In this document: piece by piece, positions 1 to 9,005 of the stretch
How positions within the stretch are numbered: position 1 is the stretch's first letter
Layout: each line of letters opens with the position of its first letter
Source of the DNA: Pseudomonadota bacterium
GTDB lineage: Bacteria; Pseudomonadota; Gammaproteobacteria; Steroidobacterales; Steroidobacteraceae
Assembly: GCA_018241425.1 (NCBI GenBank)
Contig: JAFEDU010000001.1
Coordinates: 1,054,001-1,118,000 of the forward strand
Reading direction: 5' to 3'
Length of the DNA: 64,000 bases
Notes under the pieces: model-generated
The model's database searches: none
Told to the model about the DNA's origin: nothing
What the model saw: only the letters and a program-made list of their open reading frames with translations
Program-made: the position numbers and the translations under genes

Positions 1-171
1 CGGCATGGCCCGGGAATCCGGTCCGACTGGGTTCGCGAAAGTGGTTCGGGACATACCAGGGCAGCACAGCGAACGTCACCGCCCGCTATGGTACCCAAGT
101 GTCCCGCTCAAGGCTCGCCTCGCCGGCGGGCGGCCCGTCCGCCTCGCGGCGGCGCCTTTCCGCTCAATCGC

Positions 172-333
172 CTAGAGCCACGCCACGACCAGTCCGGCGA
201 CGATCAGGGCGATCGCGGCCAGCTCCAGAACCTGAGCCGCCACCGCGAGGTCGAGGCTACGCGCCGGCCCGTTAAGCTGCGGTGCAATACGCAGCCGCAT
301 GGCGCCGGAGGCCGTAAGGCGCCAGCGCGTCAT
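172..333 (-). CDS. Possible small tail-anchored membrane protein
   Basis: This 53-codon reading frame encodes a polar, arginine-containing N-terminus followed by one long hydrophobic segment (about residues 28-53) that runs to the C-terminus, as in tail-anchored peptides. I chose the ATG at 333 because a GGGAGAG sequence lies about ten bases upstream; longer starts at 363 and 393 exist. It is transcribed away from the ccoN operon. I recognise no family, and the GC-rich context produces many chance frames, so this is tentative. Confidence 0.35.
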   Translation of the reverse strand: MTRWRLTASGAMRLRIAPQLNGPARSLDLAVAAQVLELAAIALIVAGLVVAWL

Positions 334-420
334 GGGGGGCACTCTCCCGTGGTCGGTGTCCATTCGGCGTTCTTCCGATTTAGCGTGCGGCAAAGGATCG
401 CACGCACGGGCGCACGGCGC

Positions 421-442
421 CGATACGTTCTAGTGCGTATCG
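421..442. promoter_or_regulatory. Inverted repeat upstream of the cco operon
   Basis: CGATACG and CGTATCG form perfect 7-base arms around an 8-base spacer, about 150 bases before the ccoN start. It could be an operator for the cbb3 operon or a small hairpin. I found no FNR-type TTGAT-N4-ATCAA site in the upstream region. Apart from this repeat and the small minus-strand frame at 172-333, bases 1-594 show nothing I can interpret. Confidence 0.35.
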
Positions 443-594
443 CCGCCGCGGCTGTTCTGCCCGTCTGAAGCGGCGTACCGCCACGTACGCGACGCATTTT
501 TCTGCGGCATCTACGTACTCATCCCGCATTCGCGCCTCGCTAACATCGCGCGCGTTTGAACCGCCTACTCTCAACGCCGCCACAGGGATCCCGA

Positions 595-2031
595 ATGAAT
601 CCACCCGAGACCTACAACGACAAGGTCGTGCGCCAGTTCGCCATCATGACGGTGATATGGGGGATCGTCGGCATGGCCGTCGGGGCGCTGATCGCCGCGC
701 AGCTCGCATGGCCGGCCCTGAACTTCGACATCCCGTGGCTGACCTACAGCCGCCTGCGCCCGCTGCACACCAATGCAGTGATCTTCGCCTTCGGCGGTTG
801 CGCGCTGATCGGCACCTCGTACTACGTGGTGCAGCGCACCTGCCACGTGCGCCTCTTCGGCGATCGCCTCGCGGCCTTCACCTTCTGGGGCTGGCAGGCC
901 GTCATCGTGGCGGCCGCCATCACCCTGCCGCTCGGCATCACACAGGGCAAGGAGTACGCGGAGCTCGAGTGGCCGATCGACATCCTCATCACCATCGTGT
1001 GGGTCAGCTATGCCGTCGTGTTCTTCGGGACGATCGCGCGACGCAGGGTGCGGCACATCTACGTCGCCAACTGGTTCTACGCGGCATTCATCCTGACGAT
1101 CGCGGTGCTGCACGTCTTCAACAACCTCGCGATCCCCGTGAGCCTCACCAAGTCATACGGCATTTATTCCGGCGTCGTCGATGCGATGATGCAGTGGTGG
1201 TACGGGCACAACGCGGTCGGCTTCTTCCTGACGGCCGGCTTCCTCGGGATGATGTACTACTTCGTTCCCAAGCAGGCGGAGCGCCCAATCTACTCCTACC
1301 GCCTGTCGGTGGTGCACTTCTGGGCGCTGATCTCGGTCTACATGTGGGCCGGGCCTCATCACCTGCACTACACCTCGCTTCCCGACTGGGTGCAGTCCAT
1401 CGGAGCGGCATTCTCGATCCTGCTACTCGCGCCCTCCTGGGGCGGGATGATCAACGGCATCATGACCCTGTCCGGTGCCTGGTACAAACTGCGTACCGAC
1501 CCGATCCTCAAGTTCATGATCGTTTCCCTGTCTTTCTACGGCATGTCGACCTTCGAGGGTCCGATGATGTCGCTGAAGACTGTAAATGCCCTCTCCCACT
1601 ACACCGACTGGGTGATCGGGCACGTGCACTCCGGCGCCCTCGGCTGGGTCGCGATGATGACGATCGGCACCATGTACTGCCTCATCCCACGGCTGTTCAA
1701 CCGGCGCGAGATGTACAGCACGAAGCTGATCGACGTGCACTTCTGGGTCTCGACCATCGGGGTGGTGCTGTACATCACCTCCATGTGGATCGCCGGCGTT
1801 ATGCAGGGGCTGATGTGGCGCGCGTTCAATGACGACGGCACGCTCACCTACAGCTTCATCGAGAGCGTCAAGGCGACGCACCCCTTCTACCTGGTGCGGC
1901 TGCTTGGCGGAGCGCTGTTCCTCGTTGGCATGCTGATCATGGCCTACAACGTCTGGATGACCGTCAGGCGCGAGCGCCCCGCGCCGGTGCCCGTCCTCCC
2001 TGCGGCGGCCGAAGCAGGAGCGTCCTCATGA
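595..2031 (+). CDS. ccoN: cbb3-type cytochrome c oxidase subunit I
   Basis: Catalytic subunit of the cbb3 oxidase, which reduces O2 to water with high affinity and pumps protons across the inner membrane. The 478-residue protein has about twelve membrane helices. Visible haem and copper ligands include the His in the LRPLHTN segment, the WWYGHN motif, the His pair in AGPHHLHY (CuB) and the two His of GHVHSG (haems b3 and b). I chose the ATG at 595; the upstream TTG at 556 would add residues not expected in CcoN. Its stop overlaps the ccoO start, and the order ccoNOQP is the standard one. Confidence 0.97.
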   Translation: MNPPETYNDKVVRQFAIMTVIWGIVGMAVGALIAAQLAWPALNFDIPWLTYSRLRPLHTNAVIFAFGGCALIGTSYYVVQRTCHVRLFGDRLAAFTFWGWQAVIVAAAITLPLGITQGKEYAELEWPIDILITIVWVSYAVVFFGTIARRRVRHIYVANWFYAAFILTIAVLHVFNNLAIPVSLTKSYGIYSGVVDAMMQWWYGHNAVGFFLTAGFLGMMYYFVPKQAERPIYSYRLSVVHFWALISVYMWAGPHHLHYTSLPDWVQSIGAAFSILLLAPSWGGMINGIMTLSGAWYKLRTDPILKFMIVSLSFYGMSTFEGPMMSLKTVNALSHYTDWVIGHVHSGALGWVAMMTIGTMYCLIPRLFNRREMYSTKLIDVHFWVSTIGVVLYITSMWIAGVMQGLMWRAFNDDGTLTYSFIESVKATHPFYLVRLLGGALFLVGMLIMAYNVWMTVRRERPAPVPVLPAAAEAGASS

Positions 2032-2651
2032 GCCACGAAGTCGTCGAGAGGAAGCTGGGCGTGCTGACGATCCTGATCCTGCTCGTCATCAGTGTCGGAG
2101 GCCTGATCGAGATCGTGCCGCTGATGATCGGGGCTGCGGCGAAGCAGGGCAACGTCAAGATCGTTCCGCGCACGGCCCTGCAGCAGGAGGGCTTCGACAT
2201 CTACGTGCGCGAGGGCTGCTACCTGTGCCATTCGCAGCAGATCCGCCCGTTCCGCAGCGAGACTGAGCGCTACGGCCCCTACTCGGTTGCCGCCGAGTCG
2301 CAGTACGACCACCCGTTCCAGTTCGGCTCCAAGCGCACCGGGCCGGACCTGGCGCGTGTGGGCGGCCGCTACTCGGATGACTGGCACCGCATACACCTCA
2401 ACAACCCGCGTGACGTCGTACCCGAGTCGAACATGCCGGGCTTTCCATGGCTTGCGAAGGCCCCAATCGACGGCGAACTGACGCAACGCAAGCTGCGCGT
2501 GCTGCGAATGCTCGGCACCCCATACACGGATGCGGACATTGCCGGCGCGCCCGAGGCCGTCAAAGGCCAGACCGAGCTCGACGCCCTGATCGCCTACCTG
2601 CAGGCGCTGGGCACTGACAAGTCGCGCGGCACCTGGAGTGAGGCGCCATGA
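2028..2651 (+). CDS. ccoO: cbb3-type cytochrome c oxidase subunit II (monohaem)
   Basis: Membrane-anchored monohaem cytochrome c that relays electrons from CcoP to CcoN. The 207-residue protein has an N-terminal membrane anchor (about residues 10-36), then a periplasmic haem c domain with CYLCH at residues 64-68, soon followed by the QQIRPF stretch typical of CcoO. The axial methionine is probably that in the SNMPGFPW motif. The ATG overlaps the ccoN stop (ATGA), which implies translational coupling, and its own stop overlaps the ccoQ start. Confidence 0.96.
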   Translation: MSHEVVERKLGVLTILILLVISVGGLIEIVPLMIGAAAKQGNVKIVPRTALQQEGFDIYVREGCYLCHSQQIRPFRSETERYGPYSVAAESQYDHPFQFGSKRTGPDLARVGGRYSDDWHRIHLNNPRDVVPESNMPGFPWLAKAPIDGELTQRKLRVLRMLGTPYTDADIAGAPEAVKGQTELDALIAYLQALGTDKSRGTWSEAP

Positions 2652-2812
2652 ACTTCGACCTCAATCTCGCCCGCGGCGTGATCACCGTGCTGTGGTGCTC
2701 GCTGTTCATCGCCATCGCGTGCACGGCATGGGGCCGCCGGCGGCGGCCCGAGTTCGACGCGGCGGCGCGCGAGCCCCTCGATGACCTCGACCGCCCCCTG
2801 TCAGGACCATGA
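2648..2812 (+). CDS. ccoQ: cbb3 oxidase small subunit CcoQ
   Basis: A 54-residue protein with one membrane helix (about residues 10-28) followed by a WGRRRRPEF stretch and an acidic, proline-containing tail. This is the usual architecture of CcoQ/FixQ, a small subunit that stabilises the interaction of CcoP with the CcoNO core. It lies exactly between ccoO and ccoP and overlaps both (ATGA at each end). Identification rests on position and topology as much as on sequence. Confidence 0.93.
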   Translation: MNFDLNLARGVITVLWCSLFIAIACTAWGRRRRPEFDAAAREPLDDLDRPLSGP

Positions 2813-3702
2813 ACATGTCCAACCTCACCAGCGTCATCGTGGCAGTCGTGACCTGCCTGAACGTCCTCGCCTGCGGCTGGCTCATCTGGTGGACGGCGCG
2901 CAAGCGGCCGCACGAGTCGGCCGTGGGGGAAGTGACCGACCACGTATGGGACGGCGACCTGCGGGAGCGGAACAACCCGATGCCGCGCTGGTGGCTCGGC
3001 CTCTTCTTCCTTTCCATGGTCTTCTGCTTCGCCTACTTCCTCCTCTACCCGGCCCTGGGGCACTTCGGCGGCGTTCTTGGCTGGAGTGAGGCGCGGCAGT
3101 ACCAGGGCGAGGTAAGCCAGGCCCAGCGGCAGTACGGGCCGATGTATGCGGCATTCGCGGGTCGTTCCGTCCCCGAGCTTGCCAAGGACCCGAAGGCGCT
3201 CGCCCTTGGGCGCAGCCTGTTCGTCAACAACTGCATCCAGTGCCACGGTTCCGACGCACGAGGGGGGCCGGGCTTCCCGAACCTCACCGACGATGACTGG
3301 CTGTACGGTGGCGAACCCCAGACCATCGTGCAGACGATCACGCACGGCCGCGAGGGCGTGATGCCGGCATGGGGTGCGGTCATCGGCGCCCAGGGTGTCG
3401 ATGAGGTCGCGGCCTATGTCGAGAGCCTCAGCGGTCGCACCGTACCGGCGGCCGCGGTCGCGGCCGGCAAGGAGCGCTTCACGCTGTGCATCGGCTGCCA
3501 CGGCGCCGACGGGAAGGGCAACCCGCTGGTGGGCGCCCCGAACCTGACCGACGACATCTGGCTCTACGGGGGTTCGGATGCGTCCATCCACAAGAGCATC
3601 GCCGAAGGGCGCCACGGCAAGATGCCTGCATGGGAGTGGCTGGGCGAGGATCGGATCCGGCTGCTGGCCGCCTACGTCTACAGCCTGTCCCAGCCGCATT
3701 GA
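2809..3702 (+). CDS. ccoP: cbb3-type cytochrome c oxidase subunit III (dihaem)
   Basis: Dihaem cytochrome c subunit that receives electrons from soluble or bc1-linked cytochromes. The 297-residue protein has two N-terminal membrane helices (about residues 5-25 and 62-85) enclosing a soluble loop, as in CcoP proteins with two anchors. The periplasmic part has two haem c sites, CIQCH at 142 and CIGCH at 227, each followed by a PNLTDD-containing stretch and a MPAW axial Met region. It is the last structural oxidase gene; assembly genes follow. Confidence 0.96.
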   Translation: MNMSNLTSVIVAVVTCLNVLACGWLIWWTARKRPHESAVGEVTDHVWDGDLRERNNPMPRWWLGLFFLSMVFCFAYFLLYPALGHFGGVLGWSEARQYQGEVSQAQRQYGPMYAAFAGRSVPELAKDPKALALGRSLFVNNCIQCHGSDARGGPGFPNLTDDDWLYGGEPQTIVQTITHGREGVMPAWGAVIGAQGVDEVAAYVESLSGRTVPAAAVAAGKERFTLCIGCHGADGKGNPLVGAPNLTDDIWLYGGSDASIHKSIAEGRHGKMPAWEWLGEDRIRLLAAYVYSLSQPH

Positions 3703-3711
3703 GGCCGCATC

Positions 3712-4014
3712 ATGCGCCTCTACATCCTCAGGTCCCGGCGGATGTTCAGGCGCATGGACCTTGGATTGATCCTGTGGCCGTCATTCCTGGCCGCCTGCGG
3801 GGCGAGCCTGCTCTTCTTTGCCGCCGTTGACCCGCTGCTCCTGCGCGAGGCCGGGCCGCGGCTCTTCGCCGGTATCGAGCGAGACAGCGGCTACGCCATT
3901 GGCTTTTTCTTCTTTTGGGCCGTGGCGGCCGGCGCGAGCACTCTCAGTGTCTACCTGATGCGGACCGCGCGGGAGTCCACGCGGCTCGGCCTCGAGCGGG
4001 AGGACTCGCAGTGA
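3712..4014 (+). CDS. Small two-helix membrane protein inside the cco operon
   Basis: A 100-residue protein with a basic N-terminus (LRSRRMFRRM) and two predicted membrane helices (about residues 18-40 and 61-82), ending in a charged tail. It lies between ccoP and ccoG, and its stop overlaps the GTG start of ccoG, so it belongs to the operon and is probably involved in oxidase assembly or maturation. I recognise no named family. Confidence 0.8.
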   Translation: MRLYILRSRRMFRRMDLGLILWPSFLAACGASLLFFAAVDPLLLREAGPRLFAGIERDSGYAIGFFFFWAVAAGASTLSVYLMRTARESTRLGLEREDSQ

Positions 4015-5402
4015 AGCCGCAGGCTGTCATCGTCGACCAACCGGCCGATCAGCCCTTCTATGCGGCCGCGCAGAAGATCTATCCCCGCGAGGTGAACGGC
4101 CGCTACTCACAGCTGCGCCGCGCGGCGGTCGTGGTGCTGCTCGGGCTCTTCTACGCGGTTGCCTGGATCAGCTGGGAGGGTCACCAGGCGCTGCTGTTTG
4201 ACCTGCCGGCGCGCAAGTTCCACGTCTTCGGCCTCACCCTGTGGCCACAGGACTTCCTCTACCTCGCCCTGCTGCTCATCATCGCCGCCCTGTCTCTCTT
4301 CTTCTTCACGGCGCTCGCCGGCCGGCTCTGGTGCGGGTATGCCTGCCCGCAGACGGTCTGGACTGAGCTCTTCACCTGGATCGAGCAGTGGACGGAAGGC
4401 CCACGCTCGCGGCGGATGAAGCTCGACCAGGGTCCCTGGACTGCCGGGAAACTCGTCCGCAAGGGCCTCAAGCAGTTCCTGTGGATCGCGCTTGCGGCGT
4501 ACACCGGCTTCACCTTCGTCGGCTACTTCACGCCGATCCGCGCGCTCGGCGGCCAGCTGCTCGACCGCAGCGTGGGGGCCTGGGCGCTCTTCTGGATCGT
4601 GCTTTATGCGCTCGCGACCTACGGCAACGCCGGCTTCCTGCGCGAGCAGGTCTGCAAGTACATGTGCCCCTATGCGCGCTTCCAGAGCGCGATGTTCGAC
4701 AAGAGCACACTGATCATCTCGTACGATCAGGCACGGGGAGAGCCCCGCGGCGGCCGGCGCCGCGGCACCGCCGCGGCGCCCAGCCAGGGCGACTGCATCG
4801 ACTGCACGCTGTGCGTGCAGGTATGCCCGACCGGAATCGACATCCGTCGCGGCCTGCAGTACGAATGCATCGCCTGCGGGGCCTGCATCGACGCCTGCAA
4901 CGGTGTCATGGACCGCATGGGATCCCCGCGTGGCCTGATCCGCTACACCACCGAGCAGTCCCTGCAGGGAGGCGCTGCCCGCGTGCTGCGACCGCGCATG
5001 CTCGTGTACGCCGCCCTCCTGTGCGCGATCATCGGCCTGTTCACCTATTCGCTCGCCAACCGCTCGCCGGTCATCCTGGACGTGATCCGCGACCGCAATG
5101 CCCTCTACCGCGAGGTGCACGGCGGTGCCATCGAGAACATCTACAGCCTGCGGATCATCAACCTCGACTCGCATCCCCACCGCTACCAGCTGTCGGCGGA
5201 CGGATTGCCGCGGCTCAAGATCGCCGATCCCCAGGGGCCCATCGAGGTCCCGCCCGGAACGGTCAGCACAGTGGCCGCACGCCTGCAGGCACCGATCGAC
5301 GGGGTAACGGGCATCCACCAGGTCACCCTCACGCTCACGGCACTCGAGTCGCCCCGCACGCAGGTTCGTGAGCAGACCCGCTTCATAGGACCTCGCTCAT
5401 GA
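4011..5402 (+). CDS. ccoG: Cytochrome c oxidase accessory protein CcoG (RdxA/FixG)
   Basis: Polyferredoxin-like membrane protein reported to reduce copper for cbb3 oxidase assembly. The 463-residue product has membrane helices and four cysteine clusters: CGYACPQ, CKYMCPY, CIDCTLCVQVCP and CIACGACIDACN, the last two forming a 2[4Fe-4S] ferredoxin module. The C-terminal part after the final helix is an Ig-like periplasmic domain. I chose the GTG at 4011, which overlaps the preceding stop; the frame is open further upstream but that region belongs to the preceding gene. Confidence 0.95.
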   Translation: MKPQAVIVDQPADQPFYAAAQKIYPREVNGRYSQLRRAAVVVLLGLFYAVAWISWEGHQALLFDLPARKFHVFGLTLWPQDFLYLALLLIIAALSLFFFTALAGRLWCGYACPQTVWTELFTWIEQWTEGPRSRRMKLDQGPWTAGKLVRKGLKQFLWIALAAYTGFTFVGYFTPIRALGGQLLDRSVGAWALFWIVLYALATYGNAGFLREQVCKYMCPYARFQSAMFDKSTLIISYDQARGEPRGGRRRGTAAAPSQGDCIDCTLCVQVCPTGIDIRRGLQYECIACGACIDACNGVMDRMGSPRGLIRYTTEQSLQGGAARVLRPRMLVYAALLCAIIGLFTYSLANRSPVILDVIRDRNALYREVHGGAIENIYSLRIINLDSHPHRYQLSADGLPRLKIADPQGPIEVPPGTVSTVAARLQAPIDGVTGIHQVTLTLTALESPRTQVREQTRFIGPRS

Positions 5403-5551
5403 ACGCCGAAAGCCTTCCCTGGTACCGCTACTTCATGCCCTGGCTGCTGGTTGTGCTGCTCACGGCAGCCGTCGCCGGGAGTTTCGTCAGTGGCTACCTC
5501 GCCCTCCATACCAACGATGTCGTACTGGAACACGCGGACCAGTCCGAGTAA
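5399..5551 (+). CDS. ccoH: Very short CcoH/FixH-like protein
   Basis: A 50-residue product missed by length-filtered gene calling. It begins with a PWYRYFMPW stretch, has one membrane helix (about residues 14-36) and ends with a HTNDVV motif, which matches the N-terminal anchor and start of the periplasmic domain of FixH/CcoH. The usual FixH periplasmic domain (about 100 further residues) is absent. It overlaps the ccoG stop and precedes ccoI by 3 bases, the canonical ccoGHIS position. Family assignment is moderately sure. Confidence 0.75.
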   Translation: MNAESLPWYRYFMPWLLVVLLTAAVAGSFVSGYLALHTNDVVLEHADQSE

Positions 5552-5554
5552 CCG

Positions 5555-8026
5555 ATGAGCCCCATGCCGGCGACCTGCTTCCACTGCGGCAGTCCGCTGC
5601 CGGGCGACGGTGCGGTCAGCGAGCCGATCGGCGGCGAGCCGCGCGCGATGTGCTGCGGAGGCTGCGCCGCGGCGGCGCGCTTCATCGCCGGACTCGGACT
5701 CGAGCGCTACTACCATTTCCGCACCTCGGGCACCGCCGCCCCGGCCCCCGACGCCGCGCAGTGGGGTATCTACGACCGCAAGGCCGCGCTGCGGCGCTAC
5801 ACACACCTGCGGCCAGACGGCAGCTGTGAGGTGTCGGTCGCGATCGAGGGCGTACGATGTGCCGCCTGCAGCTGGCTCATCCGGAACGTGCTTGAGCGCC
5901 TCCCCGGCGTAGCCGAGGTCACCGTGCGCCCCACGGACGGACGGGCTCAGATCCGCTACCAGCCGTCACGGTGCACGCTGAGCGCTTTGCTCGAGACGAT
6001 CGAGCGCCTCGGCTATCGGCCGCGACCGGTGGATTATCTCCACGAGGAGCCGCGGCGCGACGGCGAACGTCGCGCCGCGCTGCGGCGCATCGCGGTCGCC
6101 GGGCTCGGGATGATGCAGGTTATGAGCTTCGCGGCCGCGCTCTACGCCGGCGCCCTCGATGGGATCGCCCCCGACCTGGAGCAACTGCTGCGCTACGTGA
6201 GCTTCCTCGTCGCGACTCCGGTCGTCCTCTATGCGGCCTATCCGTTCTACCAAGCCGCCGTGCGCAACCTGCGCCACGGCGCGCTCGGCATGGACGTGCC
6301 CGTCGCCGTGTCGATTGTCTCCGCCTACCTCTGGAGTGCCTGGGCAACCCTGCGCGGCCAGGGCGCGATCTACTTCGACAGCGCCGTTATGTTCACCTTC
6401 CTGCTGCTGCTGGGCCGCTACATCGAGATGACCCTGCGGCACCGCGCCGGCCACCAGCGCGAGTCGCTGGGGCGCCTGCTTCCCGAGCGCGTGCTGCGCA
6501 TGAGCGCCGGCGTGGCCGAAACGGTGACACCCGAGGAGCTGCAGGTGGGTGACCGCATGAGGATCCTGCCCGGAGAGCGGGTCGCCGCGGATGCGATGGT
6601 CGTGAGCGGCACCTCGGACATCGACGAAGCCCTGCTCACCGGCGAGTCAGCGCCACGGCTGGTCAGGTGCGGCGAGCAGATCTGCGCGGGAACGGTCAAC
6701 CTGACCGGCGTCCTGGAGGCCGATGTGACCCGCGTCGGAGGCGCCTCGACGCTCGCCGCGGTCGGGCGGCTCCTGGACCGGGCGAACGCCGACCGGCCAG
6801 TTGCGGCGCAGTTTGCCGATCAGGTGGCCGCAGTGTTCGTGGCCGCGGTGCTCGTACTAGCGCTGGTGATCGGGCTCCTCTGGTGGCGCCTGGACCCGGG
6901 TCGCGCATTCCCTGCCGTACTGGCGGTACTCGTGGCGAGCTGTCCGTGCGCCCTCTCGCTCGCGACCCCGGCGGCGCTGGCCGCCGCCATCGCGCAGCTG
7001 GCGCGCAGCGGCCTCCTGGTCACCCGCAGCCGGCCGCTCCAGGCGCTGGCAGCGGCCGACGTCATCGTCTTCGACAAGACCGGGACGCTTACGCGCGGGC
7101 AGCCGCGCATCGAGAAGATGACCCTGGTCGCGACAGGTTGGAACTCCCAGCAGTGCCGCGAGCTCGCGGCGAGCCTCGAAGCCTGCTCAACCCATCCGAT
7201 CGCACGCGCTTTCGAGCTTCCAACCCGCGGCGACAGCCCCGTCACCAACGCCAGCGTTACGCCGGGCCAGGGGATCGAAGGCTGGTTCGGTGGCGTTCGC
7301 TACCGGATCGGGGCACCGCGGTTCGTCCGCGAACTGCTCCCGGCGGCGGCCACGCCGGCGCCGTCCGACCCCCAAGCCGCGCGCACTCACATCTGGCTCG
7401 GCAGCCAAGTCGAGGGACTGTTGGCCGTCTTCGAGCTCCAGGACTCGCTGCGGGACAGCGCTGCCAACACCTTAAGGCAGCTGCATGACCTCGGGCTTGC
7501 GATCCGGATCGCGAGCGGTGACCGCGCCGAGGTCGTGACGGCCGTCGCGCGTTCACTGGGAGTGGCAGAGGCCCAGGGCGGCATGAGCCCAGCGGACAAG
7601 GTCGCGCTCGTCCATGGCCTGCAGCAGGCGGGGCAGCGCGTCGTGGTGGTCGGAGACGGCATCAACGACGCACCGGTGCTCGCCGCGGCGGATGTCTCCA
7701 TCGCCATGGGCAGCGGCACGGACCTGGCGCGCGTGAGCGCCGACCTGATCCTGGTCGGGGATTCGCTGAGGCCACTGGCCCAGGCGATCGGATCTGCGCG
7801 CAGGATGACCCGGGTCATCCGGGAAAACCTTCTGTGGGCCGCGGTCTACAACCTGGTCGCGATCCCTCTGGCCGCCACCGGGTGGCTGCAGCCCTGGACG
7901 GCCGCCGTCGGAATGTCCCTGAGCTCCCTCCTGGTCGTCGCCAACGCCCTGCGCATCCGCCTTCCGGCGCGGCGCCGCGGCGTCGGCTCACCACAGCCGC
8001 CCGCCGGCGAGGCGATCCCCGCATGA
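5555..8026 (+). CDS. ccoI: cbb3 oxidase copper-translocating P-type ATPase CcoI (FixI)
   Basis: P1B-type ATPase that delivers copper for the CuB site of the cbb3 oxidase. The 823-residue protein has an N-terminal CFHCGSPLPG region with a later CCGGC cluster, then a heavy-metal domain with the variant motif CAAC, membrane segments, the transport motif SCPCALS, the phosphorylation site DKTGTLT and the hinge GDGINDAP. These mark the CopA2/FixI type. The start codon follows the ccoH stop by 3 bases, and the end overlaps ccoS. Confidence 0.96.
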   Translation: MSPMPATCFHCGSPLPGDGAVSEPIGGEPRAMCCGGCAAAARFIAGLGLERYYHFRTSGTAAPAPDAAQWGIYDRKAALRRYTHLRPDGSCEVSVAIEGVRCAACSWLIRNVLERLPGVAEVTVRPTDGRAQIRYQPSRCTLSALLETIERLGYRPRPVDYLHEEPRRDGERRAALRRIAVAGLGMMQVMSFAAALYAGALDGIAPDLEQLLRYVSFLVATPVVLYAAYPFYQAAVRNLRHGALGMDVPVAVSIVSAYLWSAWATLRGQGAIYFDSAVMFTFLLLLGRYIEMTLRHRAGHQRESLGRLLPERVLRMSAGVAETVTPEELQVGDRMRILPGERVAADAMVVSGTSDIDEALLTGESAPRLVRCGEQICAGTVNLTGVLEADVTRVGGASTLAAVGRLLDRANADRPVAAQFADQVAAVFVAAVLVLALVIGLLWWRLDPGRAFPAVLAVLVASCPCALSLATPAALAAAIAQLARSGLLVTRSRPLQALAAADVIVFDKTGTLTRGQPRIEKMTLVATGWNSQQCRELAASLEACSTHPIARAFELPTRGDSPVTNASVTPGQGIEGWFGGVRYRIGAPRFVRELLPAAATPAPSDPQAARTHIWLGSQVEGLLAVFELQDSLRDSAANTLRQLHDLGLAIRIASGDRAEVVTAVARSLGVAEAQGGMSPADKVALVHGLQQAGQRVVVVGDGINDAPVLAAADVSIAMGSGTDLARVSADLILVGDSLRPLAQAIGSARRMTRVIRENLLWAAVYNLVAIPLAATGWLQPWTAAVGMSLSSLLVVANALRIRLPARRRGVGSPQPPAGEAIPA

Positions 8027-8196
8027 TCATCCTCTACCTGCTCATTCCCCTCAGCCTGGTACTGGTCGGCTTCGCCCTGTGGGCGTTTTTCTGGGCCGTT
8101 CGCCAGGGGCAGTTCGAGGATCTCACCAGCCCGGCAACCTCGATCCTGCTCGACGATGACCGGGCACCCCCGCCCTCGCAGGACCGGCCCGGCTGA
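8023..8196 (+). CDS. ccoS: cbb3 oxidase maturation protein CcoS
   Basis: A 57-residue protein with one membrane helix (residues about 5-27) followed by the GQFEDL stretch that is characteristic of CcoS/FixS, and an acidic LLDDD segment. CcoS is required for cofactor insertion into the oxidase. The ATG overlaps the ccoI stop, and the stop TGA shares its last base with the next gene's ATG (TGATG). Confidence 0.93.
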   Translation: MIILYLLIPLSLVLVGFALWAFFWAVRQGQFEDLTSPATSILLDDDRAPPPSQDRPG

Positions 8197-8900
8197 TGGA
8201 GTTCCTGCCCGTGGCCGCCGTGGCGGCCGGCCTCATCAGCAGCAGCCACTGCCTGGCGATGTGCGGCGGCATCGCGAGCGCACTGGGACTGGGGGCCGCG
8301 GGCAGGGCTTCGCATGCCGCCGCAGCCCATCAGCTCGGCCGCCTGGCAAGCTACGCGACGCTCGGAGCCCTCGCAGGTTACCTCGGTGCAGGGTTCGCGG
8401 CAGCGCTGGGGGGCGCCCACGCGGCGCAGTACCTCAGGATCGCCACGGCTGGCGCGCTGCTTCTCATCGGCATGCGGATTTTCCTGGGTGGCCGCGGCGG
8501 CTGGCTGCAGGCGCCGGAGCGCTGGGGCGCGGCGCTCTGGCGCCGGGTCGCCCCACCCGTGACGCGGCGACTTCCCGCAGCCCCGCTTCCCCGCGCTCTG
8601 CTGGTCGGTGCCCTGTGGGGATGGCTGCCGTGCGGGCTTGTGTATTCGATGCTGCTGGTCGCTGCCTTCTCGGGTGGCCCGGCGCGCGGCGCGGGCCTCA
8701 TGTTCGCTTTTGGGCTGGGTACAGTGCCGGCGGTAGTCGCCGCCCAGCTCCTCGGGACACGCCTGCGCGGGGCAGCTGCGCCCCGGCGAGTGCTCGGTGC
8801 GGCGGTAGCCACGTGCGGGATCTGGACAGCCCTGCTGCCCGTATCGGCCCTCTCGGGTCTCTCGGGGCTCGCGGCGCACTGCCGGGCGCTCATACCCTAA
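8196..8900 (+). CDS. DsbD/TauE-like membrane protein, cco operon end
   Basis: A 234-residue integral membrane protein of the sulfite exporter TauE/SafE, UreH or DsbD_2 type, often found at the end of ccoGHIS operons. The first helix carries SSHCLAMCGG and the middle of the protein carries GWLPCGLVYS; paired Cys/Pro motifs of this kind suggest metal or redox transfer across the inner membrane. Start and stop overlap tightly with ccoS (TGATG). The role in oxidase maturation is inferred from context. Confidence 0.85.
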   Translation: MEFLPVAAVAAGLISSSHCLAMCGGIASALGLGAAGRASHAAAAHQLGRLASYATLGALAGYLGAGFAAALGGAHAAQYLRIATAGALLLIGMRIFLGGRGGWLQAPERWGAALWRRVAPPVTRRLPAAPLPRALLVGALWGWLPCGLVYSMLLVAAFSGGPARGAGLMFAFGLGTVPAVVAAQLLGTRLRGAAAPRRVLGAAVATCGIWTALLPVSALSGLSGLAAHCRALIP

Positions 8901-8904
8901 GCGA

Positions 8905-8929
8905 CTAGTTCGAGTGGATGGGGAACTAG
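8905..8929. promoter_or_regulatory. Inverted repeat between cco operon and hemN
   Basis: CTAGTTC and GAACTAG form perfect 7-base arms with an 11-base spacer, starting five bases after the stop codon of the last cco gene and about 75 bases before hemN. It could be a weak hairpin terminator or an operator for hemN. There is no T-run after it. Confidence 0.35.
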
Positions 8930-9005
8930 CCCCTAGGTACTTGTGCGAACTTCTGCGCGCGCCCCTCTTCGGAAAAACTGCATCCGCGTGTACGGAATCC
9001 GCGCC

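Noticed and set aside
1..594. FNR site upstream of ccoN
   Set aside because: A search by eye for TTGAT-N4-ATCAA found none; the same is true upstream of hemN.
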